Below, in pieces: positions 18,796-28,291 of a DNA stretch of 64,000 bases. The notes under the pieces are model-generated. The model did no database searches. It saw only the letters and a program-made list of their open reading frames with translations, and was not told the origin of the DNA. Every line of letters starts with the position of its first letter. Positions within the stretch are counted from its first letter, which is position 1. Where the stretch lies: NCBI RefSeq assembly GCF_012958305.1, contig NZ_JABBYO010000005.1, positions 372,001 to 436,000 of the forward strand. Reading direction: 5' to 3'. The position numbers and the translations under genes were made by a program. This DNA comes from Tautonia rosea. GTDB lineage: Bacteria > Planctomycetota > Planctomycetia > Isosphaerales > Isosphaeraceae.

Positions 18796-18932
18796 GCCGA
18801 TCCACATTCTCGACCACTACGTTTCTCGACGCAGTACGGTATGATGGATTGGTCGTCTGAGTTGCACTCTGGGAGTCCTCATCGAATCCCGCCGCGACCC
18901 CGATCCGCGCAGCCTTCGTTTCTCCGAGAGGG

Positions 18933-21900
18933 ATGAGGGGGCTTCGTGGTCCTGCTCGATGGTGTCGCGATCGAGTGCATCGTTCCTCCTCCGTCCGGAG
19001 AGTTGTCACGCTTGTGGATGAAATCAGGGCTCGGGTTTATGACGATCTTCGGGGGCTGATCTCCGGATCGCTCTTTTTCGATCCGGTGTCCCGATCCCCT
19101 TATCGCAGAGACGGGAGCCTGTTTGAGGTTGATCCTCTTGGCGTGGTTGCTCCCAGCTCACACGATGACGTTGTAGCACTGGTCCGTTATGCCGCTTCTG
19201 AAGGCATTCCGATTCATGCGCGAGGCGCCGGTACAAATCTCTTCGGAGCGGCGATCGGTCCAGGACTGATTGTCGACTTCAGTTGCGAGCTACGTCGGAT
19301 CGTCTCGATTGGCGAATCGAGCGTGACTGTCCAGCCCGGCGTTATTCTCGATGAAATCAACGCGCAGTTGACACCCCTGGGACGACGCCTTTGGCCTGAT
19401 CCTTCAGGGGCTTGGAGCCGGACCCTTGGTGGTCTGATCGCGGTTGGTGGTCGAGGACCCCGGTCCCTTCGCTATGGTTCGCTCTCCAGGTCGCTCGTCC
19501 GAGCTCGAGTCGTCTTCTCCAATGGCGAGTCGGGTGAACTTGCCTCGGAGCCGATCCTGGAGGCCGACCCCAGTGCAATGGACGAGCCTTTCGATCGGAC
19601 GCTTCGGCGGCGGATGGCAACCCTCCTGAATTGGCAGTCATCGACTTCGTCTCGTGGACTACTGTCCGCGAATGACCCGTTCCAGGCCATCCGTGGCCAA
19701 GGCAGATTGCACCTTCAGCGCGTCCTGGATCGATCATTTGGTGCGCTGGGCTTGATGACCGAGTTGACACTGCAAACCAGCACGATCCCAGCTGGCCAAC
19801 GGGTCCTGATCCTTCCCTTCTCTCGCCTTTCCGAAGCTGCGGCAGCCATACCCGACTGCCTTCGAGAAGGCCCCTCACGATGTGAGCTCTTCGACTGGCG
19901 AATGCTCCGACTTGCTCGAGAACACGACCCGTTCTGGGAGGGAGCCGTACCGGCGACGGCCGAGGCCGCCTTGATCGTCGAGTTTCTTGGTGACGATCCT
20001 TCGGTTCCCGCCAGTCAAGCCCGGGCATTGGTCCACCGGTTGGCTCGTAACCCCTCTCGACTGAATCCGGTCATCGAGATGGCCAAGGGCTCCGACTGTG
20101 AGCGGGCCTTGAACTTGCGACAGGCCGTCGAACCGCGACTGATGACGATGAAAGGACGGGCTCGTCCCACCGCTCTCGTCCCAGCTCTGGATATTCCGCC
20201 TGAATCCTGGCGTGACCTTGTTCAGCAGCTCCAGCATGTTTTTCGATCGCTCGATTTCAACTGGACACTTCACGGGTGTGTCGGTTCTGGAGAGGTCCGC
20301 GTTCGGCCTTTCCTGGATCTCAGTGACCCTTACTGTCGGGGCCGGATGCAACCGTTGGTGGACGCGATCATTGAGGCGGCGGAGAGCGTCGGAGGACGAG
20401 CGACTCGTCCAAGCGGCTGGGGATTCGCTTCTCCCCGAGGACCCAGCCGAAGCGACCAGGTGGCCGCTGGGTTTCGGTCCTTGAAATCCCTGCTCGATCC
20501 GATCGACTGCCTCAATCCCGGCATCCTGGAAGATGATTCCCCTCGGGTCGAACAACGACCGATCCGAGCGTCGATACCGACAGCAGCCAGCAGCTCCGGT
20601 AGCCTTCCAATTATTGAACCTCGGTTGCAATGGCAGGATCGAGGACCTCTCGAACACGCAATGGATTGCAACGGCTGTGGTGGGTGCCGGTCGTTCGACC
20701 CAATGCTCCGTATTTGTCCCAGCTTTCGGGCCTCTCGACGTGAAGCGGAGAGCCCCCGAGCCATGGTCGGCCTGATCCGTGATCTCGCAGCGGGTCGGCT
20801 CGATCCCTCGATCTGGGGAAGCGAGGCAGCCCGGAAAGCTGCGGAGCATTGTGTTCATTGCCGTCTTTGCGAGCAGGAATGCCCCTCGGGGATTGATGTG
20901 TCATCGATGATGCTCGAAGTCAAGGCTGCTTATGCCGAGATTCACGGACTCAATCCCTCGGAATGGTTTCTCTCCCGAATCGAGCTTTGGTCTCGGCTCG
21001 CCAGCCGGGTGCCGGCGTTCTATAACCGGATGATCGGGAGCCGATCAGCCCGCTGGTTGCTTGACCGGATGGTCGGTCTCTCGAAGGATCGATGCCTCCC
21101 GAAAGCGAGCCGAACCTCTTTTGTCCGAAAAGCCGAGAAAGTGGGCCTCGGAGAACCGGTGGGAAACCGCTCAGGTCCACGAGTCGTCTACTTTCTCGAT
21201 ATCGTGGCGAATTACTACGATCATGCCATTGCCGAAGGCGTCATTGCAGTGCTTCGCCATTGCGGTGTTCAGGTTTACGTTCCAAAGCGGCAACTCGGCT
21301 GTGGCATGCCCGCAATGGTCGCGGGTGATCTCGATGCCGCCCGAGAAGCAGCTCTGGCGAATCTTCGAACGCTCGGCAGCGCCGTTCGAGAAGGACACAC
21401 CGTCGTCTGTTCCGAACCGACTGCGACCCTGATGCTTCGTCGGGAATACCTGAAACTGACCGACGATCTGGACGCCAAACTCGTTGCTGCCAACACGATG
21501 GACGTGGGTCACTACCTGCACGGGCTTCGATCACGCGGCCTGTTGCCCCGTCCGCACGTGCCGATTCATGCCAAGGTTGGCTATCATCTGCCGTGCCACC
21601 TTCGAACCCTGAACATTGGTATGCCTTCGTTTGATCTGCTTCGACAAATTCCTGAGCTGGACGTCGAGCACCTTGATCGGGGATGTTCCGGAATGGCAGG
21701 CACTTATGGCATGGCCCGCACCCATTTTCGATCATCCTTGCGCTCGGGGCGTGGCCTCCGTCATCGACTCCGAGACCCCGACCTCGAACTGGCCAGTGCC
21801 GAATGTTCGACCTGTCGGATGCAAATGGAACAGGGCAATCGGAAGCGATCGTTTCACCCGATTACCCTGCTCGCGATGAGCTATGGGTTGCTTCCCGGTC

Positions 21901-21950
21901 AGATGCGGACGCTTAGAGAACCTCGTGACCGTCGCTTTGCCCTGGGATAA
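18933..21950 (+). CDS. FAD-linked oxidase fused to Fe-S and CCG domains (GlcD-GlcF type)
   Basis: The long frame gives 1005 residues. The first half is a PCMH-type FAD domain (GVVAPSSHDDVVALVRYA, then RGAGTNLFGAA) with the matching FAD-oxidase C-terminal domain, as in GlcD, D-lactate dehydrogenase and Ydij-type proteins. The second half carries two 4Fe-4S motifs, CNGCGGC near residue 578 and CVHCRLCEQECP near 640, then two CCG-type cysteine domains (LGCGMP near 789, GCSGMAGTYG near 916). Such fusions oxidise D-2-hydroxy acids and pass electrons to quinone or a carrier. The start is uncertain. ATG 18933 lacks good spacing, and GTG 18975 or 19014 may be used. Confidence 0.9.
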   Translation: MRGLRGPARWCRDRVHRSSSVRRVVTLVDEIRARVYDDLRGLISGSLFFDPVSRSPYRRDGSLFEVDPLGVVAPSSHDDVVALVRYAASEGIPIHARGAGTNLFGAAIGPGLIVDFSCELRRIVSIGESSVTVQPGVILDEINAQLTPLGRRLWPDPSGAWSRTLGGLIAVGGRGPRSLRYGSLSRSLVRARVVFSNGESGELASEPILEADPSAMDEPFDRTLRRRMATLLNWQSSTSSRGLLSANDPFQAIRGQGRLHLQRVLDRSFGALGLMTELTLQTSTIPAGQRVLILPFSRLSEAAAAIPDCLREGPSRCELFDWRMLRLAREHDPFWEGAVPATAEAALIVEFLGDDPSVPASQARALVHRLARNPSRLNPVIEMAKGSDCERALNLRQAVEPRLMTMKGRARPTALVPALDIPPESWRDLVQQLQHVFRSLDFNWTLHGCVGSGEVRVRPFLDLSDPYCRGRMQPLVDAIIEAAESVGGRATRPSGWGFASPRGPSRSDQVAAGFRSLKSLLDPIDCLNPGILEDDSPRVEQRPIRASIPTAASSSGSLPIIEPRLQWQDRGPLEHAMDCNGCGGCRSFDPMLRICPSFRASRREAESPRAMVGLIRDLAAGRLDPSIWGSEAARKAAEHCVHCRLCEQECPSGIDVSSMMLEVKAAYAEIHGLNPSEWFLSRIELWSRLASRVPAFYNRMIGSRSARWLLDRMVGLSKDRCLPKASRTSFVRKAEKVGLGEPVGNRSGPRVVYFLDIVANYYDHAIAEGVIAVLRHCGVQVYVPKRQLGCGMPAMVAGDLDAAREAALANLRTLGSAVREGHTVVCSEPTATLMLRREYLKLTDDLDAKLVAANTMDVGHYLHGLRSRGLLPRPHVPIHAKVGYHLPCHLRTLNIGMPSFDLLRQIPELDVEHLDRGCSGMAGTYGMARTHFRSSLRSGRGLRHRLRDPDLELASAECSTCRMQMEQGNRKRSFHPITLLAMSYGLLPGQMRTLREPRDRRFALG

Positions 21951-22279
21951 GCGAAGGGATGCAGTTGCACCATGGCTTGGTCGAGGTTTGACAGCCGCTT
22001 CCCCAAGGCTTCACCTTGACGTGATGAGCGTGGACCGATATTGTCCGACCGATCTTCACGTCTCGCATCCTCTCGAGGTCTGCTCTTCCCGTCTGACGAC
22101 CTCTTCGACGCGACTCCTCTTCGATGTGCCGGGCCGAGCGATCTCCAAAGGATCGAGGCGACCAATGCCGGCTCGGAGGGTCTGGCCGGGTGTTGTGATG
22201 CTTCGCCGAGGGATTGGCGAGGGGTCCGCTCGGAAGTCCTGACTGAGCCCGGTTCTCGGGTCGAGAGAGGAGTGTAGCC
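21951..22279. other. Intergenic stretch of about 330 bases
   Basis: No convincing gene is seen on either strand and no RNA gene or hairpin stands out. It separates the FAD/Fe-S gene from the LptD-like gene on the same strand and probably holds the promoter of the latter. Confidence 0.4.
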
Positions 22280-25200
22280 GTGCAGGGTCGCCACCAGAGC
22301 TGCGATCGGCGCCGGATCGGCGTATGGGCCCTGATTGTGCCCCTCGCCGTCATGGCCTGCGATCGAGTCCGGGCTCAGGATGACCCAGGTGCTATTCCGA
22401 TTGCCAATCGCGAACCGATTGTTCTGGCCGCTGATCGGATCGTGACGTGGGACGAGGAATCAACGCGATGGGTCCGCCTCATCGGTCGAGCCGCCGTCTT
22501 CCAGGGGGCCAGCGGGCATCGGGCGAACGATGCCGTGATCCGCATCGAATCGCTCCCTGACCCAATCGGTGAGCGCTACCGTGTTCATGTCTATGCTCAG
22601 GGAAAACCTGATCTGAGTCCTTCGGGTACCGCCTCTCCCCCGTCTCCGCACCGGTCGGTGCTGGAAACGCGAACCGTCCAGATCCGCGAGCCGTTCACCG
22701 GGGTCCCGATTGTCTCGATCCGTCAGATTCCACCCGCGGACGCATTCTTCCTCCACGCTCGATCGGTGCTGGCTCCGAATCCGGAGCCGACTCAGACAGG
22801 CGTTCTTGCGACCCGTTTTGAGGAGCTTGAAGTTCCGGAAATCGGAACGCCCCCCCTCCCGGTTCCTCCCTCGGAACCGGATGAGCAGGTGCAACCCGTT
22901 TCCCTATTTCAGATCCGACCCGACACCGTCCCGAACGATCCGTCGCCAGCTCCCCGTCGTTCTCCATCGGTTGTTGAGGTCCCTCCCCCTCCCCCAGGAC
23001 CCGCGGTGAATTCTCCGTTCCGTAATCCCGCGGCCACCCAGTTTCGCCAAGGGGATGATGCGGAACCCGAGTTTCCGGAAGCGACCCTGCCCGAGATCCC
23101 GCTCTTACCCGAGATTGATCTCGATATGGGAGGATCGGCAGACATTCCCGAGATTCTGCCTCTCCCGGACAAGGAATGGGAAGACGAGGTCCGCGGTGGT
23201 CAGACCAATGGCGATCCAATTTCCATCATGCCGCTCGCACCAGGATCGCAACGTGTTGTCAATATTTATCCCTTGAACCCAACGCTGACCAAATTTCGTC
23301 GTCTGGCTCGTACGAGCGACGGCACAGAGACCTACATCGCAACGGGTGGTGTCCAGATTGTCGTCGATGATCCTGAGATGGGACTTGTCGACATCACAGC
23401 AAAGGAAGCTGTGATCTGGACCCGTAGCAGCATGGGGCGTGGTCTTGATCTGGGAACCTCAACCCAGTCCGTTGAAGATCCCCTGGAAGTCTATCTCGAA
23501 GGAGACGTCGAGCTTCGGCGTGACGAGCGTGAATTCGCGGGAGAGGATGATCAGGTCCGCTACCAAGCCAAACGGTTCTATGCCGACCTGAAGACCGAAC
23601 GGTTTCTAGCCCTCGATGCTGAGCTAGAGCAATATGCCCCCGGCTTTCTGACCCCCTTACGAACGATGGCCGATTCGATCGCCCAGTTTCGGGAGGTGGG
23701 CCGAGGCCCCGATGGTCAGCCGGTTCTCGGCTTGCCAACCATTCAGGCTCGGAATGCCGTGACCACCGGCAGTCCGTTTGCCAATCCCGGGTATCGATTC
23801 ACGAGCAGTGTCGTTGACATGTTCAAACTTGCACCCGACGAGCGACGGGGGCCATTCCGCAGACGCCTGCTCAACCCGGTCGATTCACCCACCGACTCCG
23901 ACGTGTTCTTGATCGACGCGCGAAACAATACTTTTTTCCTTGGGCCAGTGCCGTTCTTCTACTGGCCCCGATTTCTGTCGACGACCGAGGATATTAACCC
24001 CCCGCTCCAGCAGATCTCTTTCCGTGCCAACAACTTGTTCGGACAAATGGTCTTAACCGATTGGGACGGCTTCCGATTGCTGGGACTCAGACAGCCGAAA
24101 TGGGTGGATAACTGGAATCTCGACATCGACTACCTCAGCGACCGAGGACCCGCGCTCGGAAGTGAGTTCGGTTACTTCGGCGATGATCTCTCAACAGAAC
24201 TGTTCGGGACCGATCTCTTTCCCAATATCGATACCAACTACTTTGGCTATCTCGACCTCTGGGGGATCTACGATCGGGGGATCGACAACCTCGGTGGTGG
24301 GCCAGCCATCGTGACCAACGGTCCTCCTCTGTTTGTTGCCTTCCGCAACGGAGTGCCCCCGTTTCAGGATTTCCGTGGACGGGTTCTCTACCGCCACATG
24401 CAATCATTTCTGGCCAAGGATGCCGATCCGCTTGATGACTTTCGCGTTCAGCTTGAAGCAGCATACATCTCGGACCGCCACTTTCTTGAACAATACTTCA
24501 AAAGACTTTTTGACTCAGGTCTGGATCAGCGTACCCGCGTCTACGGAATTCGCCAGTGGCGTAATCAGGCCATTACCGCGACGGCGGAGGCGATGCCTCT
24601 CGACTGGTTCACTCAGTCACAATGGTACCCCAAGGTTGAGTACTTTCGTCTTGGTGACGCACCACTCGGACTGGGTCGGTTCTTCACCTACTACCAGCGA
24701 ACCGGGGTCAGCTACGCGAACACCCACACTGCCGCCGAGGTGAACAATCCGGGGATCTTCTTCGGGTTTCTGCCCTTCGACCCAACAACCTCGACGAGTG
24801 GTCCCTTCCGGACCGGGCGACTGTACACCAATCATCAAATCGACTTACCTCTCCAGTTCCAGGCTATCCGGGTCACACCGTATGTTCAGGGGCAGTTGAT
24901 CGGGTGGGACAATCAATACACGAATCCACTGCCAGCGCTTGGATATGATCCTTCACTGGCAGTCCAGGATTATATCCGAGGTCCCCAGGGCTCGATGATT
25001 GGCCGAGCCTGGGGTGCTTATGGCGCACGGGCTGATCTCTCGTTTTATCGCGTTTTCTCGGACGTCGAAAACGACCTGTTCAACCTCCACGGCTTGATGC
25101 ACAAGGTCGTCCTGTATGCAGACTACCGCAACGCATACTCCACCTTGGGGCTCAATCGCATCGGGGTTCAGGAAGAGTTGGACGACAATACCTACGAACT

Positions 25201-25975
25201 CGTTCGGCGGTACTTCGCGTTGAACGAGTACGGCACAGGTGTTCTCCCTGCTCAATACAATCCCTTGTTACTGTCACTTCGTCGCACATCTTCACCGATT
25301 ACAGGGTCGGTCGATGTCCAGGACACCATTCAAACCGTTCGACTGGGCACCTTACAGCGTCTTCAAACAAAACGAGGTCCGATTGATGATCGCAGAATCA
25401 TCGATTTCATGACGCTCGACCTGTCGACCTTCTATTATCCAGAGGCACAGCGAGACAATTTTGGGGTCCCGTTTGGTCAAACTCAGTACCAGTATGAATG
25501 GTTCCTGGGCGATCGAACGAGCATCGTGTCTTCCGGGTGGTTCGATTACTTCGACATCGTTGGTGACCCACGGTCCCCGAACAACAATACCGATGGCATC
25601 AGTGTATTCACTGCAGGGGTGAACATTAGCCGTCCACCCCGAGGGACCATGTTCCTGGCCTACTCCATTCTCAACACTGGTCCGATCAGAACCTCCGCGC
25701 TCAATACAAGCTTCGGATACTGGATGAGTCCCAAATGGTACGGAACCTTCGGTGGACTCTACGATTTTGGGGAAGGGATGCTCCTCTCGACCACCTTCTC
25801 CCTCACGCGAATTGGCGCAGACTTTCTCACCACAGTGGGCTTCAACTACACGCCGCTGCAAGACAATTACTCTTTCGTGTTTGAAATGGTGCCTCGGTTC
25901 AGCCCGAGAACTCGAATCGGCTCGGCCGCTGGGGTACCGTTCCGACCCGACCTTCGGTTCGCACCAATCCAATGA
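22280..25975 (+). CDS. LptD/OstA-like giant outer membrane protein
   Basis: This 1231-residue protein starts at GTG with GAGAGGAG upstream and has a signal peptide (residues 12-32). Residues 45-120 (ADRIVTWDEESTRWVRLIGRA) and 350-465 (YIATGGVQIVVDD, then LEVYLEGDVELRRDE and YQAKRFYADL) look like two OstA/LptA-type beta-jellyroll stretches. They are separated by a proline-rich linker over residues 190-300. From about residue 510 to the end the sequence alternates in the manner of a beta-barrel with many aromatic residues (YFGYLDLWGIYDRG, SLTRIGADFLTTVGFNY). This is the architecture of LptD, which inserts lipopolysaccharide in the outer leaflet. It is longer than typical LptD (about 780). Its stop overlaps the next ATG. 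Confidence 0.78.
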   Translation: MQGRHQSCDRRRIGVWALIVPLAVMACDRVRAQDDPGAIPIANREPIVLAADRIVTWDEESTRWVRLIGRAAVFQGASGHRANDAVIRIESLPDPIGERYRVHVYAQGKPDLSPSGTASPPSPHRSVLETRTVQIREPFTGVPIVSIRQIPPADAFFLHARSVLAPNPEPTQTGVLATRFEELEVPEIGTPPLPVPPSEPDEQVQPVSLFQIRPDTVPNDPSPAPRRSPSVVEVPPPPPGPAVNSPFRNPAATQFRQGDDAEPEFPEATLPEIPLLPEIDLDMGGSADIPEILPLPDKEWEDEVRGGQTNGDPISIMPLAPGSQRVVNIYPLNPTLTKFRRLARTSDGTETYIATGGVQIVVDDPEMGLVDITAKEAVIWTRSSMGRGLDLGTSTQSVEDPLEVYLEGDVELRRDEREFAGEDDQVRYQAKRFYADLKTERFLALDAELEQYAPGFLTPLRTMADSIAQFREVGRGPDGQPVLGLPTIQARNAVTTGSPFANPGYRFTSSVVDMFKLAPDERRGPFRRRLLNPVDSPTDSDVFLIDARNNTFFLGPVPFFYWPRFLSTTEDINPPLQQISFRANNLFGQMVLTDWDGFRLLGLRQPKWVDNWNLDIDYLSDRGPALGSEFGYFGDDLSTELFGTDLFPNIDTNYFGYLDLWGIYDRGIDNLGGGPAIVTNGPPLFVAFRNGVPPFQDFRGRVLYRHMQSFLAKDADPLDDFRVQLEAAYISDRHFLEQYFKRLFDSGLDQRTRVYGIRQWRNQAITATAEAMPLDWFTQSQWYPKVEYFRLGDAPLGLGRFFTYYQRTGVSYANTHTAAEVNNPGIFFGFLPFDPTTSTSGPFRTGRLYTNHQIDLPLQFQAIRVTPYVQGQLIGWDNQYTNPLPALGYDPSLAVQDYIRGPQGSMIGRAWGAYGARADLSFYRVFSDVENDLFNLHGLMHKVVLYADYRNAYSTLGLNRIGVQEELDDNTYELVRRYFALNEYGTGVLPAQYNPLLLSLRRTSSPITGSVDVQDTIQTVRLGTLQRLQTKRGPIDDRRIIDFMTLDLSTFYYPEAQRDNFGVPFGQTQYQYEWFLGDRTSIVSSGWFDYFDIVGDPRSPNNNTDGISVFTAGVNISRPPRGTMFLAYSILNTGPIRTSALNTSFGYWMSPKWYGTFGGLYDFGEGMLLSTTFSLTRIGADFLTTVGFNYTPLQDNYSFVFEMVPRFSPRTRIGSAAGVPFRPDLRFAPIQ

Positions 25976-26469
25976 GCAAACCGCATCTATTCCTGACCGG
26001 AAACCCACATGATGACGGGGCGATGGAATCCGAGCCGCGCGAGCAAAACATGGAGCAGGATTTTTCTGGCTCAGCCAGCGATCCTCAGATCCTGACCGAA
26101 CCAAGGCATGCGACCACTCGCTTGAAGTTCGATGAAGGAGCCCGTGGAATTAAGCTGGCAATCAGGTCTGAATCCGGCTTTTTTGCCCATGCGTACCGAG
26201 GACTTCTCATCGCCATCTGTGCAGTCATTCTGGGCGTTTCGTCTACCGGATGGTGTTTTCTGATTGTCTCAGCAGCGTTGGTGCTTGTGGCCGAAACGTT
26301 CCGATGTGCCATTCTCGCGACACTTGACCTCCTTGTCGAACCAGGAGATCCCCGAGTACGAAATGCTCGGGAAATCGCTTCGGGAGGCTTGCTCTTTGCT
26401 TCGATCACCTCCGGATGTCTCACGGTGATGGTGCTTTCGGCAAAGCTGAGCGAGATGCTTGGTTGGTAA
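25972..26469 (+). CDS. DgkA-fold membrane protein lacking kinase residues
   Basis: This 165-residue protein aligns with the small bacterial diacylglycerol/undecaprenol kinase: an N-terminal amphipathic helix (EGARGIKLAIRSESGFFAHAYRG) and three membrane helices. At the active site the family has E-x-x-N-x-A-x-E, but here it reads ETFRCAIL, so N becomes R111 and the catalytic Glu becomes L115. The Lys-Asp pair of the family is Arg-Glu (NAREIASGG). It is therefore unlikely to phosphorylate lipid in the usual way. The ATG overlaps the stop of the LptD-like gene (ATGA), implying coupled translation and a possible envelope role. About 45 N-terminal residues precede the domain. Its 3' end overlaps the opposite gene by 50 bases. 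Confidence 0.65.
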   Translation: MSKPHLFLTGNPHDDGAMESEPREQNMEQDFSGSASDPQILTEPRHATTRLKFDEGARGIKLAIRSESGFFAHAYRGLLIAICAVILGVSSTGWCFLIVSAALVLVAETFRCAILATLDLLVEPGDPRVRNAREIASGGLLFASITSGCLTVMVLSAKLSEMLGW

Positions 26470-27910
26470 CTGAGAGAGGACGAGCAATATCATGCCCATG
26501 ATCAATCCTGAGCCGCTGTTCCAGGTCTGAAGGAGGTCCGACGCGACTCACAATTCTCCGGAATTTCCCGGTCTTCGGATCAGGACCAAGCCGATCGACC
26601 ACCTCGGTTCTGATCGAGACAATGTCTCGGAAACGATACATCTCCAGTTGCCGGTGCAACACACGCTGAAGATGGGGCTCGTCAAGCGAGGCGCCTGGAA
26701 GCACTTCAATTCGTACGAGAAACCGGTTCCGATCCTCCTGGGTGACTTGCCACTCTCGAACCTCACGAGCATAATCAAACGCGTTTTTGAACACACTTGA
26801 AATCAATTGACGATAATGCGCTCCGTCTTGAATCCAGAAGGTGTCGGCTGTTCGTCCGTCGATGCGCTCGACCCGAGGGAGGCGGCTCCCACACCGACAA
26901 GGCTCGGTCGCCATCGTGACTACATCCCCGACCTCGTAGCGAAGAAAGGGAAGCGTGCGATTGGCTAGATTGGTAATAAACACCTTGGACCCTGGTGTTC
27001 CCGCAGGGACTGGGCGATTCTCAGCGTCAACGACTTCGAGAATCGCCCAATCACTGTTTACATGAGCTCCAGAGTCGGTGGAACAGCCATTGCTGAGAAA
27101 TGTACACTCTCCGGTTGCATAGTTGTTCATGACATGGCAACCGAACGCTGATTCGATCCGCAACCTGGCCCGATCGGTCAGCACTTCACTGTTGTTCACA
27201 ACCTGCTGAAGTTCGGGGGCGAGCCGAAGTTGCCCGCCCTCGGCCTTGAGCGAAAGTTCCTCCAGAACACCGGCATAGCCGGTCAGGATACTGGGACGGA
27301 ACGTGTTGAGCCGATCAATCACGTCAGGATCGGTCTGTGAAAGCCAAAGGACCTTCATAAAGATTCGAGCAGCCGGGGGGATCGACTCGAAAACGGTCGC
27401 CGAGGGATAAAAGCCTCGCTTCAAGGTCACGATGGCAAGCCGAGCCGGAGAGATCAATCGTCGAGCAGCCTCGATCGGAGTCGCTTTTCGAGCGTTTCCT
27501 CGGGTCATTTGCAGCCCGAACATCAACTCGGCGAGTCTTCGGTCCTGCAAGATCAGCATCGGCTGACCCTGGCTCCCCGAGGTGTGGCTCGCGATATAGC
27601 GCCCAAGGAAGGGCGACCCCTCGTTGGCCGGGTTATCCAGAAAACGTTCAAGATCGGCCCGGCGAATGTTCGGGTCCGTCACTACCTGATCAAAGTGTGC
27701 CATCAGCTCCGATTTACTCGTCGGCTCAAGGGTCTCCAGACGAACATTCCTCGGATCGATTCCCTGATACTTCCTACGATAGAACGCGGAATGCTTCATC
27801 GCGTAAGAGACAATCGATTGAAGGCGGCGCCGCTGAAGTTCGATCACCTGATTCTCGGGGAGCCTGGGAATGCGGTTCAGCATGAGTGATCGTACAGTGA
27901 ATCGAATCAT
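26420..27910 (-). CDS. PaaK/CapK-like adenylate-forming enzyme
   Basis: The product of about 496 residues resembles phenylacetate-CoA ligase and the CapK group. It has HTSGSQGQP (the phosphate-binding loop of adenylate-forming enzymes), NNYATGECTF in the aryl-acid pocket region, RYEVGDVVT, and a C-terminal segment ending with DPKTGKFRRI that normally positions the catalytic lysine. CapK-like members are often found with polysaccharide genes, where they may activate acyl or amino acid substituents. A glycosyltransferase gene lies nearby. The start at 27910 is preceded by GAGGGAAAGG on the minus strand. The open frame runs further upstream without homology. The tail overlaps the DgkA-like gene by 50 bases in convergent orientation. 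Confidence 0.82.
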   Translation of the reverse strand: MIRFTVRSLMLNRIPRLPENQVIELQRRRLQSIVSYAMKHSAFYRRKYQGIDPRNVRLETLEPTSKSELMAHFDQVVTDPNIRRADLERFLDNPANEGSPFLGRYIASHTSGSQGQPMLILQDRRLAELMFGLQMTRGNARKATPIEAARRLISPARLAIVTLKRGFYPSATVFESIPPAARIFMKVLWLSQTDPDVIDRLNTFRPSILTGYAGVLEELSLKAEGGQLRLAPELQQVVNNSEVLTDRARLRIESAFGCHVMNNYATGECTFLSNGCSTDSGAHVNSDWAILEVVDAENRPVPAGTPGSKVFITNLANRTLPFLRYEVGDVVTMATEPCRCGSRLPRVERIDGRTADTFWIQDGAHYRQLISSVFKNAFDYAREVREWQVTQEDRNRFLVRIEVLPGASLDEPHLQRVLHRQLEMYRFRDIVSIRTEVVDRLGPDPKTGKFRRIVSRVGPPSDLEQRLRIDHGHDIARPLSVTNQASRSALPKAPSP

Positions 27911-28291
27911 GGCCTTTCCCTCACCATTTCCGTTCCCAGTTTCCGAATCCAGGACTCCCCCTGACCGCCTCCATCGAATCGAAGCACCTCCCTCTGACTT
28001 CGGACGATGGTCGTTTACGCAGTCATCTCGTCCGGAGTGGAAATGCTTCCGCTGAGACGACGGGTTAAGAACACCAATCGTTCCTTCAATCATCGGCACA
28101 ATGGCGAAGAAACTCGATGAGGCGATCGTTGATCCCAATTCCTGCCAGTATCTTCGGAAATCGCAGTGAGGAGAGGATATGCCGCCGAATCGCCCTTGGC
28201 CGGAAGCTCGGCAGTGAGTACGCTATCGAGCACCTGCCCCCGAAGAGAACGCAAGGGATTGGTCCCTGCTCTTGAATGGACGACGGCGACA
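27911..28291. other. Divergent intergenic region between the PaaK-like gene and metF
   Basis: About 380 bases between two divergent genes probably hold both promoters. The metF side can form a small hairpin with arms AGGGA (28254-28258) and TCCCT (28263-28267). I looked for SAM, SAH and cobalamin riboswitch cores and do not see one. Confidence 0.4.

Noticed and set aside
19875-20858. Open frame of 327 codons on the minus strand
   Set aside because: It is antisense to the FAD/Fe-S fusion, which has clear domains over the same bases.
28139-28291. Riboswitch upstream of metF
   Set aside because: I find no SAM, SAH or cobalamin core; only a 5-base hairpin can be drawn.
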